A DNA stretch of 64,000 nt from a virus, in the IMG/VR virus record IMGVR_UViG_3300044611_002008, positions 1-64,000 of that record; one strand, written 5' to 3'. How positions within the stretch are numbered: position 1 is the stretch's first letter; every line of letters begins with the position of its first letter. Under the pieces are notes generated by a model. That model had not been told where the DNA came from and ran no database searches. It saw nothing but the letters and a program-made list of their open reading frames with translations. The translations under genes were made by a program, and so were the position numbers. This document shows, piece after piece, positions 35,465 through 44,069 of the stretch.

Positions 35465-36279
35465 TGGGTGTTGTTTTTCGAGAAGGAAACATGATAGGAG
35501 CAACAAGAACATCTTCATTATCTGCTGGTAATGGAATTTGGAATATTTATGAGATTGAAAATAGGAATAGACGGAATCAGTGGCCAGTTCAGATAGTCGG
35601 AGATGGATTGCAAATGAATATGGATGCGGGCATTCCCGAGTCATATGCCGGGTCGGGTAGCACATGGAATGATTTAAGCGGAAACAATCGTCACGTAACA
35701 TTGGTTAACTCTCCCTCATACAGTTCAAATAACGGGGGATTTTTAAGTTTCAACGGAACCAACCAGAGTGCAAACCGAACATACGAAAACATCGGAACAA
35801 ACAACTTTTCATTAGACGTGTGGGCGAGACCAACCGCGACCATAACCGTTAACGCCCAGGCCACTTCTGGAACAACAGGATTGACAGGACAAAGATATCT
35901 TCTTTTCCCAGCTCAGTCCGCAACAAACGGTGGAGCAGGAATATCTCTTGGGACGAACGGCCTCAGTGTTTATGAGCATGGAAACGCTTATCTCGCCCCT
36001 TTATTATCTCATGCTGTAGCCATATCCAATACTATTTTTACTAATATTGTCATTGTTTATACCAACAAACTGCCAAGTCTGTATATCAATAATGTTTTTA
36101 TAAAAAATGGGTTTACGAGTCTGAGAGCAAGCGTTTTTTATAATTCGGGAGAGTTTATCGCCGGTCAATACGGTCTTTTCTCGGGTGCTGTGAGTAGCGT
36201 TAAAATATATAACAAATCGCTTTCGGCAAGCGAGATATCTCAAAACTTCAATGCTCTCCGAAACAGGTATGGTGTTTAA
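35464..36279 (+). CDS. LamG/ConA-like adhesin, copy 1
   Basis: 271 residues from ATG 35464 (a TTG three bases earlier is in frame but less likely); ribosome site AGAGGTG. After ~55 residues of lead (TSSLSAGNGIWNIYEIENR), there is a LamG-like domain with GDGLQMNMDAG, STWNDLSGNNRHVTL, FLSFNGTNQS, FSLDVWARP and a closing VKIYNKSLSASEISQNFN. The C-terminus NRYGV is the same as in the next gene, which is its paralogue. LamG folds usually bind carbohydrate; here they are likely the binding heads of small fibres. No catalytic residues expected. Confidence 0.8.
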   Translation: MGVVFREGNMIGATRTSSLSAGNGIWNIYEIENRNRRNQWPVQIVGDGLQMNMDAGIPESYAGSGSTWNDLSGNNRHVTLVNSPSYSSNNGGFLSFNGTNQSANRTYENIGTNNFSLDVWARPTATITVNAQATSGTTGLTGQRYLLFPAQSATNGGAGISLGTNGLSVYEHGNAYLAPLLSHAVAISNTIFTNIVIVYTNKLPSLYINNVFIKNGFTSLRASVFYNSGEFIAGQYGLFSGAVSSVKIYNKSLSASEISQNFNALRNRYGV

Positions 36280-37073
36280 TGGGAAAAAGATTTGCAAATA
36301 CAATAGGAAACGCAAACACTCCCACAGATTTACTAGCTAGTGGAGTTTGGTCTTTAGATCAAGTAAGTTCATCTATTAGGAATAATCAATGGCCAAGTAT
36401 CGTTGATGGACTAATACTATTTTTTGATGCAGCAAACCCAAACAGCTATCCTGGATCTGGCACTGTTGTAAACGATGTTAGTATAAATAGGAATTCAGGC
36501 ACATTATTAAACGGCGTTGGATATTCTTCGCTAAATAGTGGCTATTTTACATTTGATGGGGTAAATGATTCAATAGTCATGAATAACACAATGTCATCGC
36601 TTACAGATTTTAGCATAGAAACTTGGTTTTTTTTGACGACAACGGATGCAAACTATAGAGAGTTGTTTACTTCTGGTCTTCTGGGAATTAGATTTGGTAA
36701 TACTGGATTTGGAGACAGGCTTCAAGTAGGGGTTGATTTGAGCACGGTCAATGGTTGTTTTAATACAAGCTTAAATAAAGCGGGCGCGGTCAATACCTGG
36801 AGACATTTATGTTGGACTAGACAGTCAGGAGTTAATAGAGTTTTTCTTGGTGGGGTTCAGCAAAATTTGGCGCAAGGCACTGGATTTACATATAATTTGA
36901 CTTCTTTTACAAATGGCACCGGTGTCACTCTGGTTAGTACTTCTGCTGCTTGGGGTTCTGGCGGCGGTCGGTTTTTAGGACGACTGCCTGTTTTGAGAAT
37001 TTATAACAGAGCTTTATCGCAATCAGAAATTTCTTCCAATTTCAATCAATTGAGAGGAAGATATGGTGTCTAA
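36279..37073 (+). CDS. LamG/ConA-like adhesin, copy 2
   Basis: 264 residues; the ATG shares its A with the previous stop. Same layout as the gene before: a lead with TDLLASGVWSLDQVSSS and NNQWPS, then VDGLILFFDAANPNSYPGSG, YFTFDGVNDSI, FSIETWFFL, WRHLCWTRQ and RIYNRALSQSEISSNFNQ, ending RYGV. The two proteins agree in every motif yet differ clearly in sequence, so the duplication is old. It may form a pair of alternative or joint binding proteins with copy 1. Confidence 0.8.
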   Translation: MGKRFANTIGNANTPTDLLASGVWSLDQVSSSIRNNQWPSIVDGLILFFDAANPNSYPGSGTVVNDVSINRNSGTLLNGVGYSSLNSGYFTFDGVNDSIVMNNTMSSLTDFSIETWFFLTTTDANYRELFTSGLLGIRFGNTGFGDRLQVGVDLSTVNGCFNTSLNKAGAVNTWRHLCWTRQSGVNRVFLGGVQQNLAQGTGFTYNLTSFTNGTGVTLVSTSAAWGSGGGRFLGRLPVLRIYNRALSQSEISSNFNQLRGRYGV

Positions 37074-37086
37074 TAAATTAATAGAT

Positions 37087-37124
37087 TTGACATTATTTAA
37101 GAACTCATTAGTATAATTTATACT
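37087..37124 (+). promoter_or_regulatory. Promoter-like -35/-10 with overlapping palindrome
   Basis: TTGACA at 37087-37092 and TATAAT at 37112-37117, spacer 19 bases (longer than the best 17). The -10 lies in a perfect palindrome AGTATAA-T-TTATACT (37110-37124), an operator-like arrangement. It precedes the GH130-like gene, whose ATG is 13 bases after the palindrome. Confidence 0.4.
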
Positions 37125-37137
37125 CTAGAGAATTCTT

Positions 37138-38127
37138 ATGAAAAGCGAACTTTCAAATTTTGTCAAATATTGTGTAGACCAAGGAGGTGGCTTATATCCA
37201 TTATTAGTATCTAGTAATGACATAATTGGACCATCATTAACTAATCCTTCTATTATTAATCTAAATGGACAATTATTAGTTAATTTACGTAATGTTAATT
37301 ATGTCCTATACCATGCTGAACACGGCATTAATGAACACGTATGGGGACCATTATGCTACTTACACACCGAACAACATCAAGTATTAGCAACCCATAATAT
37401 ACTTTGCGAATTAGATAGTAATCTAAATATAGTTTCTAATTCTATAGCGGACACTAAGAATCTAGACGCTAAGCCACTATGGGAGTTTATTGGACTAGAA
37501 GACTGCAGGCTGGTTCATTGGGATCAGAAATTATTTTTGAGCGGCGTGAGACGGGATACAACACCAAATGGTCAAGGAAGAATAGAACTATCGGAAATAG
37601 TTTCTGAACAAAATAGCTGGAAAGAAATTTCGAGACAAAGACTACCGGCTCCATATCCAGATAATTCATATTGTGAAAAAAATTGGATGCCCATTATGGA
37701 TAGGCCGTATCAGTATGTGAAATGGACAAACCCCACAGAAGTCGTGGAATATAATCCAGAAACTAAAGAGACTAAAACGGTTATTTTAACAGAATATCAA
37801 AATTTGAACACTAGAGATTTAAGGGGCGGTTCTCAGGTTATCCCCTATAAAGATTATTACTTAGCTATTGTTCATGAAGTAGACTTATTTAAGAGTGAAG
37901 CGGGTCGCAAAAATGCCACATATAGACATAGGTTTATTTTATGGGACAAGGACTTTAATCTACTTAGAGTATCTCCGTTGTTTGACTTTATGGGCGGAGA
38001 AATAGAATTCGCTTGCGGTATGACACGTTATAACAATCAAATATTAATAACTTTTGGGTTTCAAGACAATGCCTCTTATTTACTAGCTGTTAATACTACT
38101 ACTATAGACGAGATTATGGGATTATGA
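37138..38127 (+). CDS. GH130-like glycosidase/phosphorylase family protein
   Basis: 329 residues. The pattern fits a five-bladed beta-propeller of the GH130 (beta-mannoside phosphorylase) type or related GH43-like clan: an early N-P-S-I strand with LTNPSIINLNGQLLVNLR, GLEDCRLVHWDQKLFLSG at 119-136 with the ED-R signature, EKNWMPIM at 180-187, GGSQVIPYKDYYLAIVHEV and IEFACGMTRYNNQILITFG. Such enzymes cleave or phosphorolyse beta-mannosides, but phage members may only bind. The stop overlaps the start of the following methyltransferase gene (ATGA), so the pair is probably coupled. A role in glycan decoration of fibres or in digestion of host glycans is inferred. Confidence 0.65.
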   Translation: MKSELSNFVKYCVDQGGGLYPLLVSSNDIIGPSLTNPSIINLNGQLLVNLRNVNYVLYHAEHGINEHVWGPLCYLHTEQHQVLATHNILCELDSNLNIVSNSIADTKNLDAKPLWEFIGLEDCRLVHWDQKLFLSGVRRDTTPNGQGRIELSEIVSEQNSWKEISRQRLPAPYPDNSYCEKNWMPIMDRPYQYVKWTNPTEVVEYNPETKETKTVILTEYQNLNTRDLRGGSQVIPYKDYYLAIVHEVDLFKSEAGRKNATYRHRFILWDKDFNLLRVSPLFDFMGGEIEFACGMTRYNNQILITFGFQDNASYLLAVNTTTIDEIMGL

Positions 38128-39368
38128 GAGAGTTATCAGATTATATAAAAGACCCCGACAATGATCTCAATAATTTTTATTTAGGTCTATTTTATGAGAA
38201 TCAGAACCACCACGCTCCCGCATCAGGTTTTTATTTGAGGTGTGCAGAAAAAACTTCTAGTATTGACTTACGATATGAGTCTTTATTAAGGATGTATCTA
38301 TGCTATAGAAATCTAGGAGGCAGAGACTATACATGTGAAACACTATTAAAACAAGCTATATCTTTGTGTCCACGCAAACCAGAAGCTTATTTTTTTCTCA
38401 CTCAATATTACGAAGCTAAATCAGATTGGTCTAGCATATATACCTATGCTAGTATATCTTTAGATATCTGCGAAGAGAAGTCGGTATTTTTTTCTACAAT
38501 AGAATTTCCTGATTTATATGCTTTGTTATTCCAGAAAGCGGCCTCGGCGTGGTGGATAGGAAAACCCCTAGAGGCAAGGAAATTATTTAAGGAGCTGTTT
38601 AATAATTATATTGATAAGATGACAGATAAGTATAAAACTTTATTAGAAAATAATTTATCTAGACTAGGTAGTGGCCCAGAGTCTCAGGCCATAAGACCAT
38701 ACAATAAAAATCTTAAAGATAACTTAAACTTTACTTTTAAAGGTATAGATTTAGTAGATCATAATTTTTCTCAAGTATATCAGGATATGTTTATACTGAC
38801 TGCCCTAAATGGCAAGCGTAATGGGTCATACTTAGAAATAGGCTCGTCCGACGCTTTAAAAAACAGCAATACCGCACTACTAGAGACCAAGTTTGATTGG
38901 ACAGGAATTGGTATAGAATTTAATCAGGACTTTGTTAACACCCATAAAAATCAAAGAAAAAACCCTGTATTATGTACGGATGCTCTGATCGTGAACTATG
39001 AGAAATTGTTAACTAAATATTTTCCAGGTCAAAACAATATAGATTATTTACAACTAGATATAGAGCCGCCCAAAAACACATATGAGGCCTTATTAAGTAT
39101 TCCTTTTGATAAATATAAATTTGCCGTAATAACATATGAGCACGATGACTATATAGATATATCTCGTTCATATAAACAAAAATCTAGAGAGTATTTACAG
39201 TCTCTGGGTTATATTTTAGTGGTCAATGACGTATCTCCCGATCAAAATAGTTCTTTTGAGGATTGGTGGGCTCACCCAGATTTAGTAGACATTGATATAA
39301 TAAAAGGGCTAAAATCTCAAATATCAGAAGATCTAAACCAAGTAGAACGAGTCTTTTTGCATAAATAG
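38124..39368 (+). CDS. TPR-FkbM-type methyltransferase
   Basis: 414 residues. Residues ~5-180 are helical with TPR-like features (DLNNFYLGLFYENQN, YESLLRMYLCYRNLGGRD, PEAYFFLTQYYEAKSDW). Residues ~215-410 are a Rossmann methyltransferase of the FkbM kind: SQVYQDMFIL at 216-225, SAM-binding YLEIGSSD at 236-243, an acidic strand end GIGIEFN at 261-267, DYLQLDIE at 307-314 and FAVITYEHDDY at 333-343. FkbM enzymes O-methylate sugars or similar hydroxyls. TPR fusions of glycan enzymes are known in bacteria and phages. With the GH130-like gene it forms a two-gene glycan unit inside an adhesin island. Substrate unknown. Confidence 0.8.
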   Translation: MRELSDYIKDPDNDLNNFYLGLFYENQNHHAPASGFYLRCAEKTSSIDLRYESLLRMYLCYRNLGGRDYTCETLLKQAISLCPRKPEAYFFLTQYYEAKSDWSSIYTYASISLDICEEKSVFFSTIEFPDLYALLFQKAASAWWIGKPLEARKLFKELFNNYIDKMTDKYKTLLENNLSRLGSGPESQAIRPYNKNLKDNLNFTFKGIDLVDHNFSQVYQDMFILTALNGKRNGSYLEIGSSDALKNSNTALLETKFDWTGIGIEFNQDFVNTHKNQRKNPVLCTDALIVNYEKLLTKYFPGQNNIDYLQLDIEPPKNTYEALLSIPFDKYKFAVITYEHDDYIDISRSYKQKSREYLQSLGYILVVNDVSPDQNSSFEDWWAHPDLVDIDIIKGLKSQISEDLNQVERVFLHK

Positions 39369-39384
39369 ACGCCGTTGATTATAT

Positions 39385-39400
39385 GGTGTATTTTTTATTA
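39385..39400 (+). promoter_or_regulatory. GGTGTA motif, candidate promoter of connector genes
   Basis: GGTGTATTTTTTATTA, core ending 54 bases before ATG 39445, at the border between the adhesin island and the connector genes. Confidence 0.45.
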
Positions 39401-39444
39401 GATGCTATCAAAACTTTGAACCCGTATATTTAAAAGGCTAATTT

Positions 39445-39966
39445 ATGAGCTGGCAAATAGAAATACCTATAATTGTTCGTACTCTGATTAATGATTTGGG
39501 AGATACGCCGGTTTATAGCGATGAAAGAATACAGCAGACTATAGCGGTCGCTGCTAAATACGTTCAATTCGACGTGGTATTAGACCATAAATATAATATT
39601 GACGTGGCTAATCCAAATATTAGCCCAGACCCAACTAGCGACCGAGATGAAATCTTTATTAGTTTGGTCAGTTTGAAGGCTGCTTGTATCATAGATCAAA
39701 GTGCTCTAAGAACCAAAGCCGCTTTGGAAGGCATAAGAGCCGCTCTTGGCCCTGCTAGCCTAAGTGTTGCGGGACAAAGCGCCGCGTGGAAAACAATAAT
39801 AGAGCATGGCCCATGCGCTTTATACGAAGAGCTTACTTCTCATTGGGATGTTAAAGAGGCCACAGCTATACGAGCTGTGCTTAGTCCGTTTGTGGGTAAT
39901 AATTTTGATCCAAGAAATATTAATTTCCATAATAACAGCGTTCGCAACAGAAACTTTTTTTCATAA
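39445..39966 (+). CDS. Head-tail adaptor-like protein
   Basis: 173 residues, AAAGG upstream. Mainly helical, beginning PIIVRTLINDLGDTPVYSD, then ERIQQTIAVAAKYVQ and a helix FISLVSLKAACIIDQSALRT, ending in an extended Asn-rich tail. This is the design of the helical adaptor (HK97 gp6-like) that docks below the portal. It begins the connector block after the island. The assignment relies on pattern and position, not on a diagnostic motif; it could also be another neck component. Confidence 0.55.
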   Translation: MSWQIEIPIIVRTLINDLGDTPVYSDERIQQTIAVAAKYVQFDVVLDHKYNIDVANPNISPDPTSDRDEIFISLVSLKAACIIDQSALRTKAALEGIRAALGPASLSVAGQSAAWKTIIEHGPCALYEELTSHWDVKEATAIRAVLSPFVGNNFDPRNINFHNNSVRNRNFFS

Positions 39967-39975
39967 GAATAAACT

Positions 39976-40893
39976 ATGGCAGCTATTACTTACGACTTCA
40001 ATATAGAGCAAGGGTCTTATTACGAAATTACATTTGTCTATCAGGACCCTAATGGTAATCCTGTAGATATATCCGACTGGTGCGCCGTACTCCAGTGGAC
40101 AGACTCGAATAATAATAGGACAGTATTTAGTAATAGAAATAAAAATTTAAATTATGACTTATCTACTTATTCGGATGGCAGGATAACATTTAGTCTACCG
40201 GCTACTACAACGAATACATACTCTTTTGATTTTGCTTTATACGATCTGGATCTTCAAGAACCCAATGAGCAATATCAGGGTAGCGGCTATAGAACTTTTA
40301 GATTGTCTACAGGAAGGGCGTTTATTATAAGAAGATCTAACCCCCAAGAACTAATCACCAACTGTATAGATTTACCATCAACAGAATCTGTATGTCCAAC
40401 AGAATGCTTATCAACAGATATTTATGCTGTTAAATATTCTGGTGGAGGCATTAATATTCCAGATAATGGATCAGCCTCTTCGACTATACAAATAACAGAC
40501 ACCAGAACCATCGAGAATATAGAACTAGCAATCAACGGGTTGGTGCATAAAAATCCACAAGATCTAGTCTTTGTTTTAGTTCCACCAACAGGGTCGTCTA
40601 TTCTACTGTCGGCAAATCAAAAAATTAAAAATTATAGACCAGGATTCAATTATATTATTTCTGATTCCGCTCCTGCGGATGCCTACTTACATAATATAAC
40701 TAATAATAGTAAATGTAGAATTTATGATAAGACACAGATTATCAATTCTGATTCCCCGTTGGTCCCCTCCTTTGTCCATCTGCAAAACCAGCTGGCTAAT
40801 GGAACCTGGGAATTGTTAATTGAAGATACCGATCCAAGCGAGTCCGGCAGTATCGTTTCTTGGACCCTGATAGTCACATATCATTCAGAATAA
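39976..40893 (+). CDS. BppU-like protein with C-terminal P-domain
   Basis: 305 residues. Residues ~1-115 are the same module as the whole 8378 product (YDFNIEQGSYYEITFVYQD, NPVDISDWCAVLQW). A Cys-containing linker follows (CIDLPSTESVCPTECLS). Residues ~155-305 resemble the proprotein-convertase P-domain (P/Homo B): INIPDNGSASSTIQITD, NGLVHKNPQDLVFVLVPPTG, NGTWELLIEDTDP and SGSIVSWTLIVTYH. P-domains are jelly rolls that accompany proteases but also occur alone in surface proteins. Here it is likely a binding or stabilising domain of a virion protein. The gene lies at the right border of the adhesin island as its paralogue lies at the left. Confidence 0.78.
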   Translation: MAAITYDFNIEQGSYYEITFVYQDPNGNPVDISDWCAVLQWTDSNNNRTVFSNRNKNLNYDLSTYSDGRITFSLPATTTNTYSFDFALYDLDLQEPNEQYQGSGYRTFRLSTGRAFIIRRSNPQELITNCIDLPSTESVCPTECLSTDIYAVKYSGGGINIPDNGSASSTIQITDTRTIENIELAINGLVHKNPQDLVFVLVPPTGSSILLSANQKIKNYRPGFNYIISDSAPADAYLHNITNNSKCRIYDKTQIINSDSPLVPSFVHLQNQLANGTWELLIEDTDPSESGSIVSWTLIVTYHSE

Positions 40894-40896
40894 TCA

Positions 40897-41088
40897 ATGA
40901 ATTATAACATAGCGCTATTTAAAAAATACGGATTAGTTGTTGTGAGTCAAAACTTGATACCGGTTCTGATTGACACCATAGCAAATAAGATAACTATACA
41001 ACGCAATATAATATTAGAACCTAAATACGCAACAGAGGAGCGGATCTCTGTGATTAAGTCGGACAATACCATTCCTTTGAAGCAATAA
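40897..41088 (+). CDS. Short unknown protein, possible relative of the 8779 product
   Basis: 63 residues, four bases after the previous stop, without a good ribosome site, perhaps translated by coupling. Beta-rich N-terminal half (YGLVVVSQNLIPVLIDT) and an end with TEERISVIKSDNTIPLKQ, loosely like a stretch of the 87-residue protein at 8779. Both follow a BppU-like gene. Function unknown; a real gene is likely because it fills a gap of about 210 bases in a compact region. Confidence 0.55.
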   Translation: MNYNIALFKKYGLVVVSQNLIPVLIDTIANKITIQRNIILEPKYATEERISVIKSDNTIPLKQ

Positions 41089-41107
41089 TAAATAGAAAAG
41101 ATTTATT

Positions 41108-42484
41108 ATGGTACAATTCATAAATACACCCGACACCATTAGCTGTAACAGTATCTCTCTGTTTAGAAATTCTACTCCTAATACCTATACCTTTAACATG
41201 GATCTAGGATCGGGAGTTGGTCCTATAACCATTAATTATCATGCTAATCCTCCATGTGCGAGCGGAGAACTAAATTGCGGAACCTCGTTCGGAGATCCAG
41301 AGCTGGCAGTACCCGACAAATTTACTGTGATATGGAATGGACAGAGCGTTACTAGTGGGTATAGGGGAGGTAGCGCATTCAACACCTCTCTTACAAACAA
41401 GTTATTAGAGTTAGGCAGGCCGGTAGAAAATATATCCGGAAATGGTATTGGTTCGATCATACTAAACAAATCTTCTGCCGCACCCAATACCGCTACGTTA
41501 GTTGTAGATAGCCCTATTATATCTGTCAGATGGTCTGTGGAAGTTCTGTGTGCTGGTCCTACGCCTACACCAACCATTACTAGCTCTAACACTCCTACCC
41601 CAACACCGACCGTTACTCGTACCAGTACCGCTACCCCTACCCCTTCAATCACCAGTACGGCAACCAGTACCGCCACCCCCACCCCGTCCATAACCAGTAC
41701 TGTTACTAGTACCGCTACTCCTACACCTTCTATAACCGGTACGGTTACCAGTACGCCAACACCAACCGTTACCCATACCGGTACCGCTACTCCTACTCCT
41801 TCGATAACTAGTACTGTTACAGCTACGCCGACAGCGACCCCTACTGTAACACCATCTCCTACCGTTACAGTTAGTCCTTCTAATAATGTAATTATACCGC
41901 CACATAGAAAATTACAAACACCAAAATTAAGCAGCGATTTATCATGCGGGACCGGGATCTTTTCCGGTTTACTAGGAGATGAGTTTCAAAGTCTTTTTAA
42001 TAACGCTATAGACTCCTTATTAAATATTAATGCGTTATCTGTTCCTTGTATACTAAGATACGCCAACGCGTCTCAACAAAATAATTTATGTAATAATTGT
42101 ATTTATAGCACAACAACCCGCTCGTCATCTGGCAAATATTTGATAGGCGGTCCCGTACCATTTGCTGATGGGTCAGTATGTCCTATATGTGCTGGGAACG
42201 GTATTATTTCTAATTCCACTAGCGAAGAAATCGTTAATATGATGGTTATTTTCGATAGCAAATATTTTATGAATTGGTCTAATAAAAATACTAATATAGT
42301 CGAAGGCATGGCTCAGTCCATATCATGTATTAGTCTATTGCCTAAACTAAGAAATGCTAGCGAAGTTATTTTTGATAAAGATATTAGCGCATTAGGTCAT
42401 TATCGTTACGAAAGATATTCTGATCCCCAACCGGCTGGATTAGGACACAATAAATACGTTTTTACGATGTGGAAAAGAAAATGA
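41108..42484 (+). CDS. Virion protein: N-terminal beta domain, Pro/Thr linker, C-terminal neck-like Cys domain
   Basis: 458 residues. Residues ~1-150 form a beta domain with Cys (CASGELNCGTSFGDPEL, KFTVIWNGQSVTSGYRGG) that looks like a sugar-binding or Ig-like module. Residues ~153-255 are a Pro/Thr/Ser linker of TATPTPSITSTVTS-type repeats. Residues ~265-458 hold CNNCIYSTTTRSSSGKY, GGPVPFADGSVCPICAGNG and FDSKYFMNW. The paired CxxC motifs resemble a zinc site, and this domain type occurs among head-tail connector genes of phages, as here. Fusion of an adhesin-like front to a neck-like domain is unusual and may attach a fibre at the neck. The stop overlaps the next start. Confidence 0.7.
   Translation: MVQFINTPDTISCNSISLFRNSTPNTYTFNMDLGSGVGPITINYHANPPCASGELNCGTSFGDPELAVPDKFTVIWNGQSVTSGYRGGSAFNTSLTNKLLELGRPVENISGNGIGSIILNKSSAAPNTATLVVDSPIISVRWSVEVLCAGPTPTPTITSSNTPTPTPTVTRTSTATPTPSITSTATSTATPTPSITSTVTSTATPTPSITGTVTSTPTPTVTHTGTATPTPSITSTVTATPTATPTVTPSPTVTVSPSNNVIIPPHRKLQTPKLSSDLSCGTGIFSGLLGDEFQSLFNNAIDSLLNINALSVPCILRYANASQQNNLCNNCIYSTTTRSSSGKYLIGGPVPFADGSVCPICAGNGIISNSTSEEIVNMMVIFDSKYFMNWSNKNTNIVEGMAQSISCISLLPKLRNASEVIFDKDISALGHYRYERYSDPQPAGLGHNKYVFTMWKRK
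41559..41880 (+). repeat. Pro/Thr linker coding repeats
   Basis: Codes for repeats of about 14 residues (TATPTPSITSTVTS). Low-complexity DNA of AC(C/T)/CCT triplets; apparent long reading frames on the - strand here are artefacts of the repeats. Confidence 0.85.
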
Positions 42485-43125
42485 AAATTTCTCTCGCCCT
42501 ATTAGAAACAAATAGTGAAATTAATAAGTCTATATTATCTGGCATAGCAGATCATATGAGAGAGACTATGGTTAAGTCTCAACCATCTATATTGGAAGAT
42601 ATTCGCGGTTTGATAAGAGATGCTTTGAAACAAGAACCAGAATACTCATCCTTAACAAGCGGTAAGCTACGAGCAGAGTTAGGTATTCCAAATCCGTCGA
42701 TAGTGGATTCTATTGTCAACAAAATAGCAGACACAGTTACTATATCTATGAATCCTGTTAGGGCTACAAATAGAGGCGTTTTAGGCGGATTCACATTAAC
42801 TGCCATATCTTCTCTAGATATCGGGGGTTTGATAGGAGATCCCGACGCTTTTGTTCAGGATAGCTTAAATGGTTATTCTTTACCTTGGCTAGAATGGCTC
42901 ATGCTAAGAGGTACTTCTGAGATAGTTAAAAATTATACCGTTGATATGACATCGAATCCTAATTCCAGAAGCGGTATGGCACTGATGGTTACAGATACTA
43001 ATTCGTGGAGAGTCCCTTCTGAATTTGCGGGAGTCGCAGAGAATAATTGGTCTACTAGAGCAATAGAGCGCATTGAAAAAAATATACCCACCACTATTCA
43101 AACACATATTGAAAAGAATTTATGA
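42481..43125 (+). CDS. Connector/tail-completion protein candidate
   Basis: 214 residues from ATG 42481, overlapping the previous stop as ATGA (an ATG at 42469 is possible). Helical N-terminal half (HMRETMVKSQPSILEDIRG, LTSGKLRAELGIPN), a middle with TISMNPVRATNRGVLGGF and the segment SLPWLEWLMLRGTSEIV, then a beta part with SRSGMALMVTDTNSWRVP. The position between the neck-like gene and the next connector gene, before the tail tube, suggests a head-tail joining or tail completion protein. Family known to me only as an unnamed virion protein in marine-type phages. Confidence 0.58.
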   Translation: MKISLALLETNSEINKSILSGIADHMRETMVKSQPSILEDIRGLIRDALKQEPEYSSLTSGKLRAELGIPNPSIVDSIVNKIADTVTISMNPVRATNRGVLGGFTLTAISSLDIGGLIGDPDAFVQDSLNGYSLPWLEWLMLRGTSEIVKNYTVDMTSNPNSRSGMALMVTDTNSWRVPSEFAGVAENNWSTRAIERIEKNIPTTIQTHIEKNL

Positions 43126-44057
43126 CAAATCTATTTCATAATATTTCAGATATATCGTCTTCTCCTTCTATATCTACATTAGAAGAGAATATAAAACTAT
43201 TTTTAGATTATGCCTTATTAGAAATTGGCGGATTTATCAATATTAATAAGCCATCATCTGGCGCTCAAACTCAAGGTCTTCATATCTTAAACTATGTTAA
43301 TGACCCAGCTATGCTAGGCAGGGTTTGGGAATCTAATAAAAAAGATTGGGTATATGAAACCGAAGTGGCTTATAATGGCGTTTCCCCCAATAGTCCGTCC
43401 GGAATTTATATAAATGACACATTTGTTCCCATAACCGACACAGGTCCTTTCTCATATAAGATTAACTATCCTTTGGGTAGAGTTGTTTTTAATAGTCCCA
43501 TGAGCACTAGTCTAAAGGTTGAAGCAAGCTATTCGTATAGATATATTCAAACCTATATACCCGACAATGCCCCATGGTTTAAAGAAATACAAAAACAGTC
43601 TTTTGACAAATCTCAGTTTCAATTTTTTGGCGATAGTTTCATAACAGCAAATCATAGGGTTCAACTACCTTGCATAATTATAGAACTAGCCCCTAGAACT
43701 ATTCTAGCTCCATATGAACTAGGAAATGTTAAAAACTATATTACTCAAGACGTATTATTCCATATTCTAACAGAAAATACTAATAAGTCTAAAAATATAG
43801 CCGATTTATTGTTAATGCAAAAAGATAATACTTTCAATCTACTAAATCTGAGAAAAATAGCTATTGATAACCTTTCTGATGTAGATTATATCGGCCAAAA
43901 AAATCCAAATAGACAGGCATATAGACTATTGTCTGAAAATATTAATTATATTACTAATAAATGCATTATAAAAAACTCTACTATAAATGGGTTTTCTTCG
44001 TTGACTAGTAATTTATATAGCACATTAGCAAGATGGACCATAGAGATTTTCCCCTGA
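43122..44057 (+). CDS. Virion protein of the connector block, possible tail terminator or neck protein
   Basis: 311 residues; the ATG overlaps the previous stop (ATGA). Alpha/beta layout: a helical start (STLEENIKLFLDYALLEIGG), a beta domain with PSGIYINDTFVP and INYPLGRVVFN, SYRYIQTYIPDNAPWFKEI, then RVQLPCIIIELAPRTILAPYELG. A mixed fold with central strands followed by LFHILTENTNKSKNI would suit a tail terminator or stopper. It is the last gene before the tail tube, where a terminator is common. No diagnostic motif. Confidence 0.58.
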   Translation: MTNLFHNISDISSSPSISTLEENIKLFLDYALLEIGGFININKPSSGAQTQGLHILNYVNDPAMLGRVWESNKKDWVYETEVAYNGVSPNSPSGIYINDTFVPITDTGPFSYKINYPLGRVVFNSPMSTSLKVEASYSYRYIQTYIPDNAPWFKEIQKQSFDKSQFQFFGDSFITANHRVQLPCIIIELAPRTILAPYELGNVKNYITQDVLFHILTENTNKSKNIADLLLMQKDNTFNLLNLRKIAIDNLSDVDYIGQKNPNRQAYRLLSENINYITNKCIIKNSTINGFSSLTSNLYSTLARWTIEIFP

Positions 44058-44069
44058 TTTGATTTTTTA

